From Punica granatum (Eukaryota; Streptophyta; Magnoliopsida; Myrtales; Lythraceae): 64,000 nucleotides of DNA. A program made the translations under genes and the position numbers. This document shows, piece after piece, positions 24,721 through 35,869 of this stretch. Where the stretch lies: positions 5,890,001 through 5,954,000 of the forward strand of contig NC_045131.1 in the NCBI RefSeq assembly GCF_007655135.1, given 5' to 3'. The notes below the pieces were generated by a model. It saw only the letters and a list, made by a program, of their open reading frames with translations. It did no database searches and was not told where the DNA came from. The first letter of the stretch is position 1; each line of letters opens with the position of its first letter.

Positions 24721-25355
24721 ATTGAAGTATTCGCAAGAAGAGGCACTTGTTAAGAAAAACTTTGCATTAATACTCGATCGATGGTTACATTTTTTTTGGT
24801 GAACATGCAAGAGATCCTCGAACCAATCTAATTCACGCTCAAATATCGATTTTTATATTTGATTTTAATAAAAATCGACGCTCGATTTGATTTTAATCAT
24901 GAGATGCTTTTAATAAATTTCTAATTACTTTTGCATTACAGACAAAATCTGCCCATCCTAACGCGCATTACTAAATGCCATTACATTGCGGAATTCAGTT
25001 CGTTGATTATATATTGCAATTGCATAACTCATATATACGAATTTCTCCATTTATAAAGTAAAATAGCTAATTATAGAAGGTGCAAACATTTACATAGAAA
25101 AGAATTTCAGGAGCTACAACAGATACAGAACATCTCTGCCTCTCTCAACCAAAGAAGTCGCGGATACACCGTCCAAGAGGAACCAAAAATTAATGATAAT
25201 GACAATAAATAAAGTATCTCAATGGAGATCCTCGTCATACACAAACATTTAAAAAAGGAAAAAAAAAAGATGGAAAAATAAATTAAACCCAACGGTAATA
25301 ATCCCCGTGTGTCACTGGTCTCATCACCACCCCTATCTCTCCATCTTCTTCCTTT

Positions 25356-27002
25356 CTAGAGGATCAATCCAAAAACAGCCCATCCGAAGGCCAATCCCGC
25401 CACCATCTTCCCCATCCCTCTGATGCCCTCAGCTCCGCTCTGCAATTCAAATAAAAAAGATCATTGTTACATCCATGTCGATACAGAGCAGTTCGCGCAT
25501 GGGTCAACATTCTTCAACCAATGAAGTCAAATTCCCATAATTAATAATATAAGTTGCTCATGGGCATGCAGGTTTTGTCAACTTCAACAACCGGCACCGA
25601 CAGAAACATTTCCATCTACAGATATTTCATACATATATGGCAACAAAGATCATGTCGGTGTTTGTAATAGAATCGAAGATTAACAGCAGCAAATGAATTT
25701 GGGTAATGCGAAAAACGAAAACCCAGCATCGTGATTTAATTATGTTCATCGCGCAGTTCCTTTCACTAAGCCGTGGTATATCGAATTGACCCAACGGCTC
25801 TCGGTGATCGATGATCAGATCAAGCAGAGTTAGGTCCTATAACATGCATCAGATCTAGATTAGATCGAGATGCAGCCTTACAAGTATTTTATTTTTCCAA
25901 GTTGATTAATGTACGGAATTTCATTTAATTTGTTAAATTAATTACTATATTTTCCGGTAATAATAATTTCTCTTCTTGACATCAGATCAGACAAAGCCAG
26001 TAGACAGCTATAATTTCTGTCATGTGGATAGCGCGCACTGCGCCCATTCGTGAAAGCTCTGACACTGACTCCTCTCGAGCATCGAGCCCTTTAATGGGGT
26101 TCTAGCTAGCTAAGCCTACAAGTCCCTTTCCCCCGTTGGCGCGTGGAGGACACCGTCCCCCCGCGCGCGCGCTCAACTCAGCGAGTGAGTAAACGAGACA
26201 ACCTAAGGACGCGTATGGCCCATACCTCACCACCAACACCAGGGCGGCGCGTGTGGTCCACTGCTTTCAGTGGGGTTGGACTGACTACGCCTAGCAAGTA
26301 CGCCTAAGCTACTGGATCGAGAGGATCCGAGCTCGAACACGACGGAAAAGTTCTAGATCTGGACTTGCATTGTATAGCAGAAGGATCTAGTGATGTAAAA
26401 TGCAGCAAGGGAAGGTGGGGAGAAGAGCTTACGTCGTCGTTCAATGACGGTGAAGGAGACATATCTGAGGCGACAGGCCCGGGAGCCTCCGCCGGGGGGG
26501 CAGGGGGGCTGAACAATGCCGACGGTGACGGAGACGGACTGGGACTGTGCTTCTTCGACTTGCTCGGGGCAGGAGCCGGGACTTCAACCGGGGCCGGAGG
26601 CGAGCTCTCGGGAGCAGGCTTCGGTGCGGGAGTGGGAGGAGAGCTCACCGGAGCTGGAACGGGAGGGGAGCTCACCGGAGCGGGGAGCGGAGGCGACCTG
26701 GCAGGGGTCTCTGCTGTCGGTGGGGAAGCAGGAGCGGCAGCGGGCGCTGTAATCGCGGGCTTAGGAGGGGCGGCGGCCGGAGCTGGGGTCGAGGCCTTGG
26801 GAGCTGCGGCAGGAGTTGTCACAGGAGCAGGGGAGGTAGGTTTAGCCGGGGCCTTGGCCGGTGCGGTGACTGGAGTGACTGGAGTGGCAGTAGGGGCAGG
26901 AGTTGCCGGAGATTTCGTCGGTGCCGCCGACGGAGACTGGCCGCCGACGCCAGCGACGACAACGCAGAGGAGAGCGAGTGAGAGCACACAACTCCGATCC
27001 AT
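25356..27002 (-). CDS. AGP18: Classical arabinogalactan protein with a short Lys cluster (AGP17/18 type)
   Basis: GPI-anchored cell-surface proteoglycan backbone; AGP17/18 relatives act in signalling, AGP18 in megaspore selection. Exon 1 is 27002-26433 and exon 2 is 25439-25356, with a 993-bp GT-AG intron; the product has 217 residues. The signal peptide runs MDRSCVLSLALLCVVVAGVGG, then QSPSAAP, where the new N-terminal Gln is typical of AGPs. The mature body is almost all Pro/Ala/Ser/Thr in AP, SP, TP and PAP units, the sites for hydroxyproline arabinogalactans. A basic patch (SKSKKHSPSP) lies near residues 150-160. Exon 2 supplies the GPI signal (SGAEGIRGMGKMVAGLAF, then a hydrophobic tail). 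The Lys patch is shorter than in Arabidopsis. Both the body and the SRFR1/KAI2 neighbourhood point to AGP17/18. Confidence 0.93.
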
Positions 27003-27117
27003 TTCTTCACGAAAGAGCTAGCTGAGCGAGACAGAGTGAGAAGCACAGAGAAAAGGAGAGAGAGAGAGGGCGCAAGAAAAATAATAGTTACTGGAGAAGG
27101 TGTAGCGTGTGAGAGTG

Positions 27118-27126
27118 TTATATATA
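27118..27126 (-). promoter_or_regulatory. TATA box of the AGP gene
   Basis: The minus strand reads CCTATATATAACACTC about 120 bp upstream of the ATG at 27002. A GA/CT-rich leader (27030-27075) lies between them. Confidence 0.6.
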
Positions 27127-27780
27127 GGCCCGTCCCACGGACGCTGCAGTGGCTGTCCAGATCTGCCGCTTGCGGTAGCGGGACCCACACGGTGGGCCAG
27201 TTATAGCCGTTGGATCAACGTATACCCAGGTGGAAGATAGTCTGGTGAGGGCCCACGATGGTATGAGAGATGATCATCGGTTCAATAGGAATTGTTGCCT
27301 GGGGAGCGTGAGTTGCTGTCAAAATTTGAAGCTCAGATTAAGAAGATGATTATTATGTTTAGTGGATCTTTAGCTTTACTTCTCGTTTTCGATTTACCTT
27401 TATTTCCAAGGAAGATCATATAGGATTATGGGCTTTTTCAATAGAAAGTAAAGTTTTTCGTCCACTTTGCCTGCTTATATGCCTAGGAGCACGTCTGATA
27501 ATCGATGTCGATACCAGGGGTCGGATGGAACTGATGTTAGAAGCCTATAACTACTTGTGCTGTTGTCACATTCTATGTGTTTTATATTTCAACTTTTGGA
27601 CAGTCGAAATTGTAGTAAGAACTTCCTAGTAAAACTAGCTATAAATGATGTAATCTAAAGAATATATAATAATAATCAACTTGTAACTAATTGCATTTCA
27701 CGTTGATTTTACAAGAGTATAAAATCTAAACATATGTTATTTTGACCTTTTAACTTTTCAAGCGTTCATGCTTTATAGGT

Positions 27781-28066
27781 AAACTCATGTTATTTGAGAT
27801 GGTAGCTTGGTGGTAAGACGCTGGTGGTCCAAGGCTTCAAGCTCCAGGTTCAGAGGTTCAAGTTTCCTCGGAAGCAAATAAGGATAACATCACTTATTTA
27901 TTGTCAAATCCGTTTGCTATAGTAGTAATCTGGAAGTGGGTTTATGGACGGGTAGAATTCCTCTCGAACCTCACTAGGATTGTCGGGCTCATGTAATTAA
28001 CACCTTGTACGGATTGCTATGTCGATATCCCCACTCTCTTTACTTACCTTAAAAAAACTCGTGTTA
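27781..28066 (+). mobile_element. tRNA-derived SINE with target duplication
   Basis: A body of about 262 bp (27793-28054) is bounded by AAACTC-TGTTA at 27781-27792 and 28055-28066 (one mismatch). The head GATGGTAGCTTGGTGGTAAG holds an A box, and CAGAGGTTCAAGTTTCC a B box 40 bp later. The 3' end has CTCTCTTTACTTACCTTAAA, i.e. a short A tail. It is a different family from the elements at 51064 and 23275. Confidence 0.8.
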
Positions 28067-28189
28067 CAAAAAGAGAAGAGAAAAAATGTTGCAACCAGTA
28101 AGAATTGCCTTTGAGTAATGATTTGGGTTTGAGTAAGAAAAAAAGTGTTGTAATCGGCAAGAATTAACTTTAAGTAATATTCTGGATTT

Positions 28190-28323
28190 AAGTATTATAA
28201 ATAGAGATAATATTTGATTGGGGGAGTTTTATCTCTTAATGAACCGATTTGGTTTGAATTAAATTAATCATGACCTATTGAACTTTCTCAACATTAAGAT
28301 CCACACCAGAAAAAAAAAAAAAA
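28190..28323 (+). mobile_element. SINE-like tail fragment with A-run
   Basis: GGAGTTTTATCTCTTAATG, then AACCGATTTGGTTTGAATT, AATCATGACCTATTGAA and a final run of about 15 A. The order matches the tail of the 23275-23450 family, but the TCGGG core is mutated. Confidence 0.4.
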
Positions 28324-29883
28324 GTTGCAGCATGCAGGAAAGAAGAGGATAAAAGTTGCTGTTTTTTTTTATTCAGCGAAAAAAAAAAGTTGCTGTTTTT
28401 CTTCGTGGCTGTGAACAAAATTGGCATTTTCTTAATTTTTTTTCAAAGGCTTTTTATTAAATTTATCAAAGCCAGTGGAGCAGCAATGTGCTACTGAACT
28501 CGACCCGGTCTGGGATGGGCCCCACGTGCCACAAACGGTGCATGTGACATCGGCTAATAAATTATACCGAACAATAAATAATCCTTTCTAAATGAAGTAA
28601 GGTTCACTTGTAAAATAATAATAATAATAATAATAATGAAGTAAGGCTCCCGTTACTATAGAAAAATTGCACACGGTAATCTTATCGGGTAAGTGACACG
28701 ATGCATGAACCGTCTTAGCGTACTAAATGCTGATCTAACAATCCCAAAGCGCTAATTTTTTGCCTGGATCGCGAGTCGGAGAGGAAATTAAAGGAATGAA
28801 TCATTGAGGGTTATAATACGAATTTGTATAATAACTCTCCGTGGTCCACCTCTTCACAACTCTTCTTAACCCGCATACCAAACACGCGGTGTGAGGGAGT
28901 CGGTGGAGGGACAAGATGCTTTCCTGAATGCTATGTATTGTAATTGATTGGGACAAGAGTTATTATAATATGATGATAAGGAGGCACATCCATGAACAAC
29001 ACAGATTATGGTGGTGTGGGAGTGTGGGTCCACCGTAACGCGTTAGCATCGGATGATTCTCTCCGGCTGTGTGCTGGCATTTGATTGGGTGCGTTTTGGC
29101 GTAATATGAGCTCCATACAGCTGTACGGCGGCCGGTGGGGCCGCCCACGGGTGAAAGAGCCAACCAGCATTTTAGGAGAAAATTTTATATCATACTTCAA
29201 ATCACGTCATGAAGAAGAATAAATAAGAATTTTTTAATAAATAACAATTATGATAATTATTTTAGTGATTAGTATCAAAACTCTAATTTCATACATTTTG
29301 ATTAATGTTTTCTCACATAACATGATGAGGTAAGATCACCTAATATCTTCTCAGCATTTAGGACTCCAAATCACACCACCAATGATTACGGGGCATCCCT
29401 TTGTTCTACCTTGCCATTTCCAGCCGAGCTTAATGTTTTTTTCCCCCTATGAGAATCATGAAATATATTAAACATTCTTAATTTTTAGACGAGATCATAT
29501 ATCATTGTATTAGCATTATAACATGAGAAGGTCTTGTGTGCAATAATGCTATCACATCGAATTATACCACAAGATACATAAAAAAATATTAATTTCGTCA
29601 TCAATAAATTATTTTTGTTAATAATAATTTTTTTTCAATTCTTATTTACATTCTAAAAATCAAAATGGTAAGTCATTATTAACTTGTAGCATAGTCACAT
29701 GGTACCACCATTTCATACAAGACTTGCTCCTACAACAAAGAGGACTTAAGACTACTAATTTGTTCAAGCAACAACATGAAATTAGCCGCTACTGTCTAAG
29801 CATCCTTTCATTCTAGAGACGAAATTGCGTTATTCCCTTCACAGTTGATTGCTCTCTCGAGCTCCTCAGTTACACAACCATGC

Positions 29884-30451
29884 AGATGGTTCCCCTTCCA
29901 TTTCCGTGAGATCTTCATCCTCCGTATGCTCTCTTGAGATCCCTAGATCGTTAGGTCACTCTCCCGATATCTCTCTCTTTGTTGATTTGATCTCTAAATC
30001 GGTTTGTCAATTCGATCTTGTCATGTGTTCCTCGTTGTGATTCTTCACAAACTAAGATTTCTCCGGTAAAGTTTATGATTGTTCAAACTCTCCCTTCTTG
30101 TTTCACATAGGGGTTTCTTGTTCGGCTTATCTTATTCGAATTTTGGTGGTCAAGAGATAAATGACAACTTTGGACAATTTAGGGTTTCAAGGTTCTAAGA
30201 TTTCCAATTGCTTGCCGGACAATCAGATTTTAGGAGCAATAAGACTATCGATTTAATTACAATCTCTTTCGATTGGAATCTTCGTTGCCCTGTACCCACT
30301 TATTGTTGTTGCAAATCGCAGACTGATAGTCAAGGCCGGAACAAAGAAGGGAAGATTGTGCTCTTTCCTCGTGTTTGAGTACATGGAAAATGACGTGAAG
30401 AAATTCATCCGGAGCTATCGCTCCGTTGGGGAAGACATTCCCCTAGAGTCA
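29884..30451 (+). pseudogene. Fragment of a B2-type cyclin-dependent kinase gene (two broken exons)
   Basis: The first piece (about 29884-29957) translates as DGSPSIS, then after a shift REIFILRMLS*DP*IVR, matching the kinase alpha-C region (canonical form LREVSILRMLSRDPHVVRL). The second piece (about 30322-30451) gives NKEGKIVLF, then after a one-base shift LVFEYMENDVKKFIRSYRSV and GEDIP, the CDKB2 hinge region. Two stops in piece 1 and shifts in both show it is dead. An intron-like gap of about 365 bp remains, with a TGCAAATCGCAG acceptor-like end, so it is a fragment of genomic DNA and not a retrocopy. Confidence 0.75.
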
Positions 30452-30904
30452 TTTTGACTCAAAAATTGAATAAAGAAGTACACTCACGAGGTGAACCAAG
30501 CTGCACCATTTCACACACCTTCTTAGTTAATTATCTTGTCTAGTGTTTTATTGACTATTGATGAAGTGAACTGATGCCTTGTGAAGAAGAAGAAAACGAT
30601 GATTTGCTTGTTAGTTTTGTTTTATTTGATTTTTTGTATAATTAAATTGGAGGAACTTGCTGACAAGTGTAAATTGGATTCATATGTATTTGAATTTGTC
30701 GAGTCTTGTAACCATAAAATTCATAAATTATTATGTAATTATTTTGGGCATAATTATTTGGGTTATCAATTCGATCATCTGTAATTTGACTAATCTAAAA
30801 ACTAATTTGCATTATCATAAACTGATAATAAGCAAGTAATATGCTAACATTAGCAACCGTTATTTGTCATTGTGAATTGACAGCAAGCTATTAGCCTGTT
30901 GACA

Positions 30905-31250
30905 GTGAACGACCTACATAGGCCGACCCAAAGTGGGTCAGCTCAAGTTTACTTTGGCCAATCCAAAATTTTGGGGTAGCCCTAACCATGGCTTCACCGA
31001 CCCAAATTGGGGTCGGGGCCAAGTCCGCTTTCGCCGAAGTCCGCTTTCGCCGACTAGTTCTTTCCGACCCATCATTTTGAATCGCCCTTGGTCAAATCTA
31101 TGACGACTCTTTTCGGAAACAGTCGACAGGGCTATCCCAACTTGACTTTAGGCGACCCTTTCTTATGGGTCGGGAGACATAGGGCGACCAAAAAGGTCTT
31201 TTTTTTTTCTTTTTTTTTGGGGTCGCCCAAGGTTCCCTATATTGTAGTGA
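30905..31250. mobile_element. CACTA (En/Spm-type) terminal region
   Basis: Read on the minus strand the end is CACTACAATATAGGGAACC, followed by repeated GGGCGACC/GGTCG words (31226, 31178, 31153 and back to 30915 as CCGACCC). CACTA termini followed by subterminal repeats are the hallmark of this superfamily. The opposite CACTA end was not found upstream, so this is a solo terminus or a truncated element. Confidence 0.6.
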
Positions 31251-33084
31251 TATGCCCACTTTTTTTCAAGCTCGAGCCTTCTTTGATTGGACCACGATGA
31301 CTCGACTAATTTTTTCTCCTCCATAGATTAAGAAAAGTATTTTATCCCAAGGGAAATATACTCTCCATTATCGCGGATTACTTTCTAAGACGTTGGACCA
31401 ACAAGGAGCGATGATCCAGCGGTCTGTTGACACAACAATTTTGAGGAATTTATGAACGGTTCGAGTCATGAATTGAAGAACGTCCGATTTGCCTTAAATG
31501 CACTGAATCTAGGAGTAGCATTACGTACCTGTAAATTTGGGCAAAACCATGAACAATGATGTAATGTAAGAGAGTCGGTGGAATATCAACCGTCACAAGA
31601 TATCCCGAGCAGTTAACCGGCCGAGCCTATTGGAGCATGTTCTTGAGGTGCAAACATTTGTCTTAGGATCTATGAAGATAAATTGGCAACTGCGATTCCA
31701 GTAGTTGTTTCTTAAATGATTGTTCTAAAGATTCAATATCACTTAGCTTAACTGGCCTAAACTGATATAATATGTATAGGTATATGGAGATTTTCTAGAT
31801 CATTTATTCAGTGTAAACGGAGCCTACTAATTAAAGCATTAATTCATAATTTTCATTATTTTTAATGGTACAGTGTATTATATTCATACTATATCATTTC
31901 ACGTCGTATTTGTCTGCTAAAAGCAGTAGCCCCATATAATGTAAAGAATTGATGCTAAGAGAATTTATTGATGTAAGTATTTCATATTCTCTATAAATAA
32001 TTAATTATATGCATTTAGATTCGATAAGTAAATGGCATTTACACGTCGGCAATACGTGGAAGAATTCATGGTAGTCGATATGGCTAAAGGAACAACTCTT
32101 TATGTGTCTTCCTTGACGTGATCGCAGTAGTGCCCGGGACCCCGACACTATATAGATGTAGGGATGGTCTATTTCTATTGATGAACATGACTTTATAGGT
32201 GTTTTTGTCTGTCCCTGATACTCTCAATTATCGGTCTCTTCTGGAAAATTCCATGTCTAGATGAATTAAATGCTCTTGGAATACTGCATGTGATATGTCC
32301 CATGGCCCCAATTAATCTCGTCAGTGAAAAGAGAGAGAAAAAAAAAAAAAGAATCCACAAAATGCAATTAAAAAATAACAAATCATCTAGCTATCTCCTG
32401 TATCAAGCAATAATATTATTGGGCCTATGCTCATAATTATCTAAATAAATATGTGCTTCTAGGCTTTCAATTATTACAAAGAACAAAAAAGCAATTCTTA
32501 TGCTTTCCGGGAGAATAATTCACCTAATGCTTCGTCTCCAATTCTCTTCGAAGGACTAATTAGTGAAGTAAAGGAAAGTTCCGTGGCCCCACAAGAAAAG
32601 GAGTTACAAGATTCACTCGACTTCTATCGAATCAAGACTTCGCTTTTCCGATGTTGAAAGGAACATTACGGTGCTATAATTGCATTGCCACGGCATTCGA
32701 TCCAAAGAGTGATCGCGACCTTAATGGAAAATATATATATATAGATTCCCCATAAATAGAATGTAACTAGAATGAAGTATGTATAGAAACAATCCACGCA
32801 TGCTTAACTTATATATTCGTAGATCATCCTATACTGGATCGATTGCCAAACTGGCCTATGTTATCGAGTTGGTCATTTCATACATTGAAGCTATCAAAGA
32901 TACCCTCGCTCCTTGATGGTAGTTCGCATTATTCAATATCAATTGTGTATCACTTCTCAGTCAATGCTACTACAGCTTTGAACGTACTCATCATTATTAT
33001 GTGATTTGATTTCGAAAACCAGTGAAACTGTATCAACCTTAACACTGATCCCCCAGCCGCGTGAGGATGTCGGGTTTACAAAAG

Positions 33085-33228
33085 CAGTTTAACAAAGTCA
33101 TGTCATCGTGTTATGCCAAAGATTCTGCCCTGGCTGCCTGTAACGGCAACGGTAACTGTAAAGCGTGTTATCAAGTGTTTCACGATCCTTGTCCGAAATT
33201 GGGTAAAACTTTGGCCCAATGCAGTCGC
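33085..33228 (+). pseudogene. Fragment of a beta-galactosidase C-terminal SUEL-type lectin domain
   Basis: The frame gives SSCYAKDSALAACNGNGNC, then KACYQVFHDPCPKLGKTLAQ and C. This fits the galactose-binding lectin pattern CYA-DS...AC-G...C...F-DPC...KTLA...C seen at the C-terminus of plant beta-galactosidases. The spacing between the first cysteines is shorter than in the intact domain and no other beta-galactosidase domain is nearby, so it is an isolated relic. Confidence 0.5.
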
Positions 33229-34421
33229 TTGTCTCAATTAACCCAAACTACTTCAGCTCATGGAATATGATGGGCCCGGCTCAACAAGGTTTCATTTACT
33301 TCGATGTGACACTGCGGCTTTAGTGTGAAGAAGACTATTTGATTTTGGGCCTGCCTTCACCCCAAGGGCCCATATATTATTTATGAAGAGAGAATACAAC
33401 ATATATATATATATATATATATATAAACCTGGTTTTTATTTTCTTGTTATTTTTCAGTTTCGAGAGAGATTTACAGGTCTAATAAAAAGAAATAACATTT
33501 TATTCTTTTACCTTATGAGGTTCTTCCCTGAAATTCCGAGGAATAATGAGTATTATTGATTGGAAGATTAGATCCATAATTAGTTAGGTTAGTTTGGAAG
33601 AAGTTGTGCATATCGAAAGAGACCTAGGAAAACGATAAACATTCGTTCGGTCTAACTGGTAACTGTATCAATGTAAATCGTGCTGTTTTAGGTCAATCGT
33701 AGTTCTCATTACTTATGTTGTTGAAGATCGTAATTTCAAATTGGATCTAATTCGGAGTTCACACGTCATTTTTCTTTAATTTCTTTCTCTATTATAATGC
33801 TGAATTATAACAATTATAATAATAATAAAAAAAAATCAAGATTGTATGTCCCATAAATGAGCTGTTGCAACACAAGGCTATAATGCAATGTTCTTATTAT
33901 CCTCCAAGCTTTTTCTCTTATGGTCAATGCTCAAACAGCCTTAACATCACGTGATTCAAAAGCTATTATAGGCACGCCATGAAACAAGACAACCTAAGCT
34001 GAAAAGCACTCCTCTCGGCACGCACCGATAATCGGGTCGACTCAACAGATGTTGAGAAGCAAACTGCGCTAAAAACTCCGAGTTTAATCATATATCCCTA
34101 CGAAGAATAATGCACTTTATGGGCTGCAGCCTTTAATAAACCAAAGCTATAATTAAACAAAAGATGGTTAATTAAACACATGATTAAATTTAAGATAATC
34201 TCTTGGGAATTGTTAATGGAAGCCGCATTCTCCTTGAGACCAACATCAACCTTGTACTTTCTACCTTGAATGTCTACATTTTTTTTTTCTCTTTTCGTAA
34301 AATTATTATTTTTTAATTTATTTAAATATGAAAGTTGGGCTTCATGATGCCCAATTGGTTAGTGTAGGCCCTCTTGGGTATCTGAACAGAAAAGTTTGAG
34401 AATCCACTGGCCCAAAACACA

Positions 34422-34426
<5 letters not shown>

Positions 34427-34459
<33 letters not shown>
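34427..34459. repeat. (TA)n microsatellite
   Basis: About 16 uninterrupted TA units. Shorter (TA)n tracts occur near 21237, 33401, 37009, 54625, 54685 and 57289. Confidence 0.9.
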
Positions 34460-34465
<6 letters not shown>

Positions 34466-35364
34466 CCTGGAAAATTGAGTACAGTGGCCTGGGACCATAT
34501 ACGCACTGCGTCTTTTTGGTTCTCTTTATTCATAGATTGCAATGATGTATATCGTATAACACTTCACCTAAATCATTAGCCAAGTGTATGTTATTATTGG
34601 ATATTTAATTTATAGGCGGTACATGCACGTTTCGACCTCTTTTTTTAACCTAGGCAGCATGCATCGACCTTGCCGCACTAAAAGCTGGTATACATACTCG
34701 GCAATTCTCTCTTTGTCATTCGATAACTTTATTCGATCTGCTAGTGAGGCAATTATTAGTTATATAAACAGTGCAAATTGTTATTTACATGTAAGGTGTG
34801 AAAATGACGTACATTGAATATGTGGACACGGCTCAAAAGGTGAAGGCGTACGTGGCCAAATTCAAACATTTAACCTTATCAAATGTCTCTTTTCTTGGCC
34901 GGCAGCATGCTAAAATGGTGACTTTCAAATTCAAAAGATCTTTTTTGACGTAGGACTAATGTTCATTGTAAGTCAAACGTAGCTTCTAACCCTCAACCAC
35001 CACCACCATATGTTCTTTCATGTTGTGTACATCAGGGACATGCTTCGTACATATATAACACGATAAATATTCTCTGTTCCTTTTTCCTTCCACATGTCTG
35101 TGAATAAGTGTTTGATACAATTAATTTAGCTATTAATACACAAATTCAATGCGAATTTTCATCTTAAAGAAAAATGATGTATCTTTTTTTTGTGGCAAAA
35201 AAAAAAAAAACTTACGTATCTTTACTACATATAAATATAATATCAGCATCCAGTATCCACTTTGGAAAGCTGCAGCTACCGCCGCAAGCACTTATTATGA
35301 ATTTAATCCAATTTAAACTTCAAATATATATTTATCTTAATATGCACTCAGGTATCCAAAAGTC

Positions 35365-35565
35365 TAATGCTCCGTTTGGTTTCGCAGTTAAAATCACAAA
35401 AAATTTTACTTTAACTTTAACTCAACACACTACATAACAAAAATACACATTTTCCCAGTAAAAAATTTTTAACTTTAACTTTAACTTAACACACTACACA
35501 ATCATTTGTCATTTTTCACTATCAAAATCAAAGTTACTTTAACTCTGAAACCAAACGCACCATAA
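35365..35565. mobile_element. Tourist-like MITE, copy 6 (best-preserved ends)
   Basis: A 195-bp element (35368-35562) lies between TAA and TAA. The terminal repeats are TGCTCCGTTTGGTTTCGCAG and, as reverse complement, TGGTGCGTTTGGTTTCAGAG. The interior repeats TTTAACTTTAACT-AACACAC twice, then CATTTGTCATTTTTCAC. It is 1.3 kb or less from the ARM/TPR gene start. Confidence 0.85.
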
Positions 35566-35705
35566 ATGACCTGACTAGTTCAGTTTGAGCCTTAATTGAT
35601 GCCTCACTAAGAGATAAAGCTCTCATAGCATGCTCGAACCCGAAATCTTAATTATGAAGAACAAGCCACGAATCATCATATGAACTAATCTAGATTGGTA
35701 ATAAA
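35566..35705 (-). mobile_element. SINE-like element, 'AGTCGGGACCC' tail family, reverse orientation
   Basis: The minus strand reads TTCGGGTTCGAGCATGC (B-box-like), then TATGAGAGCTTTATCTCTTA and a degraded TCGA-rich tail. It abuts the MITE ending at 35562. Confidence 0.5.
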
Positions 35706-35869
35706 TATAACTTACATAAATGTATAAATAAATTATTTATGTCCGGCAGAAAGACAAATTATGGAGAACTTGTACAGTTGTTTACGAAATTCTCCTTTAC
35801 CCCATCAAAAACCACCATTGATGATATAATTTCCTGGTCTCCGGGTCGTTTGAGGTAGAGATAATCACG

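Larger units (their letters stand above)
16065..25355. other. Long AT-rich repeat-bearing spacer between the GASA and AGP genes
   Basis: No intact gene is seen in 9.3 kb. It holds MITE copies, SINEs, a LINE RNase H relic, a MULE-type MITE and a duplicated fragment of the AGP 3' flank, each listed separately. The region 17400-18110 and the remaining pieces show no recognisable feature. Confidence 0.6.
27003..35869. other. Long spacer between the AGP gene and the ARM/TPR gene
   Basis: No intact gene is seen. It contains a SINE with target duplication, gene fragments (B2-type CDK; beta-galactosidase lectin domain), a CACTA terminus, a MITE, and (TA)n tracts at about 33401-33424 and 34427-34459. 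It also holds an (AAT)n tract at about 28612-28638 flanked by copies of AATGAAGTAAGG. The rest is AT-rich with no recognisable feature. Confidence 0.6.

Noticed and set aside
26365..27021. Long plus-strand open frame (Gly/Ala-rich, 218 codons)
   Set aside because: It is the antisense of the AGP exon. GC-rich Pro/Ala/Ser codons read backwards give Gly/Ala-rich frames without stops. The minus strand has signal peptide, AP/SP repeats, an intron and a GPI exon.
33061..33270. A second GASA or other cysteine-rich peptide gene
   Set aside because: The cysteine spacing does not fit GASA and there is no signal peptide. The pattern fits a broken SUEL-type lectin domain better.
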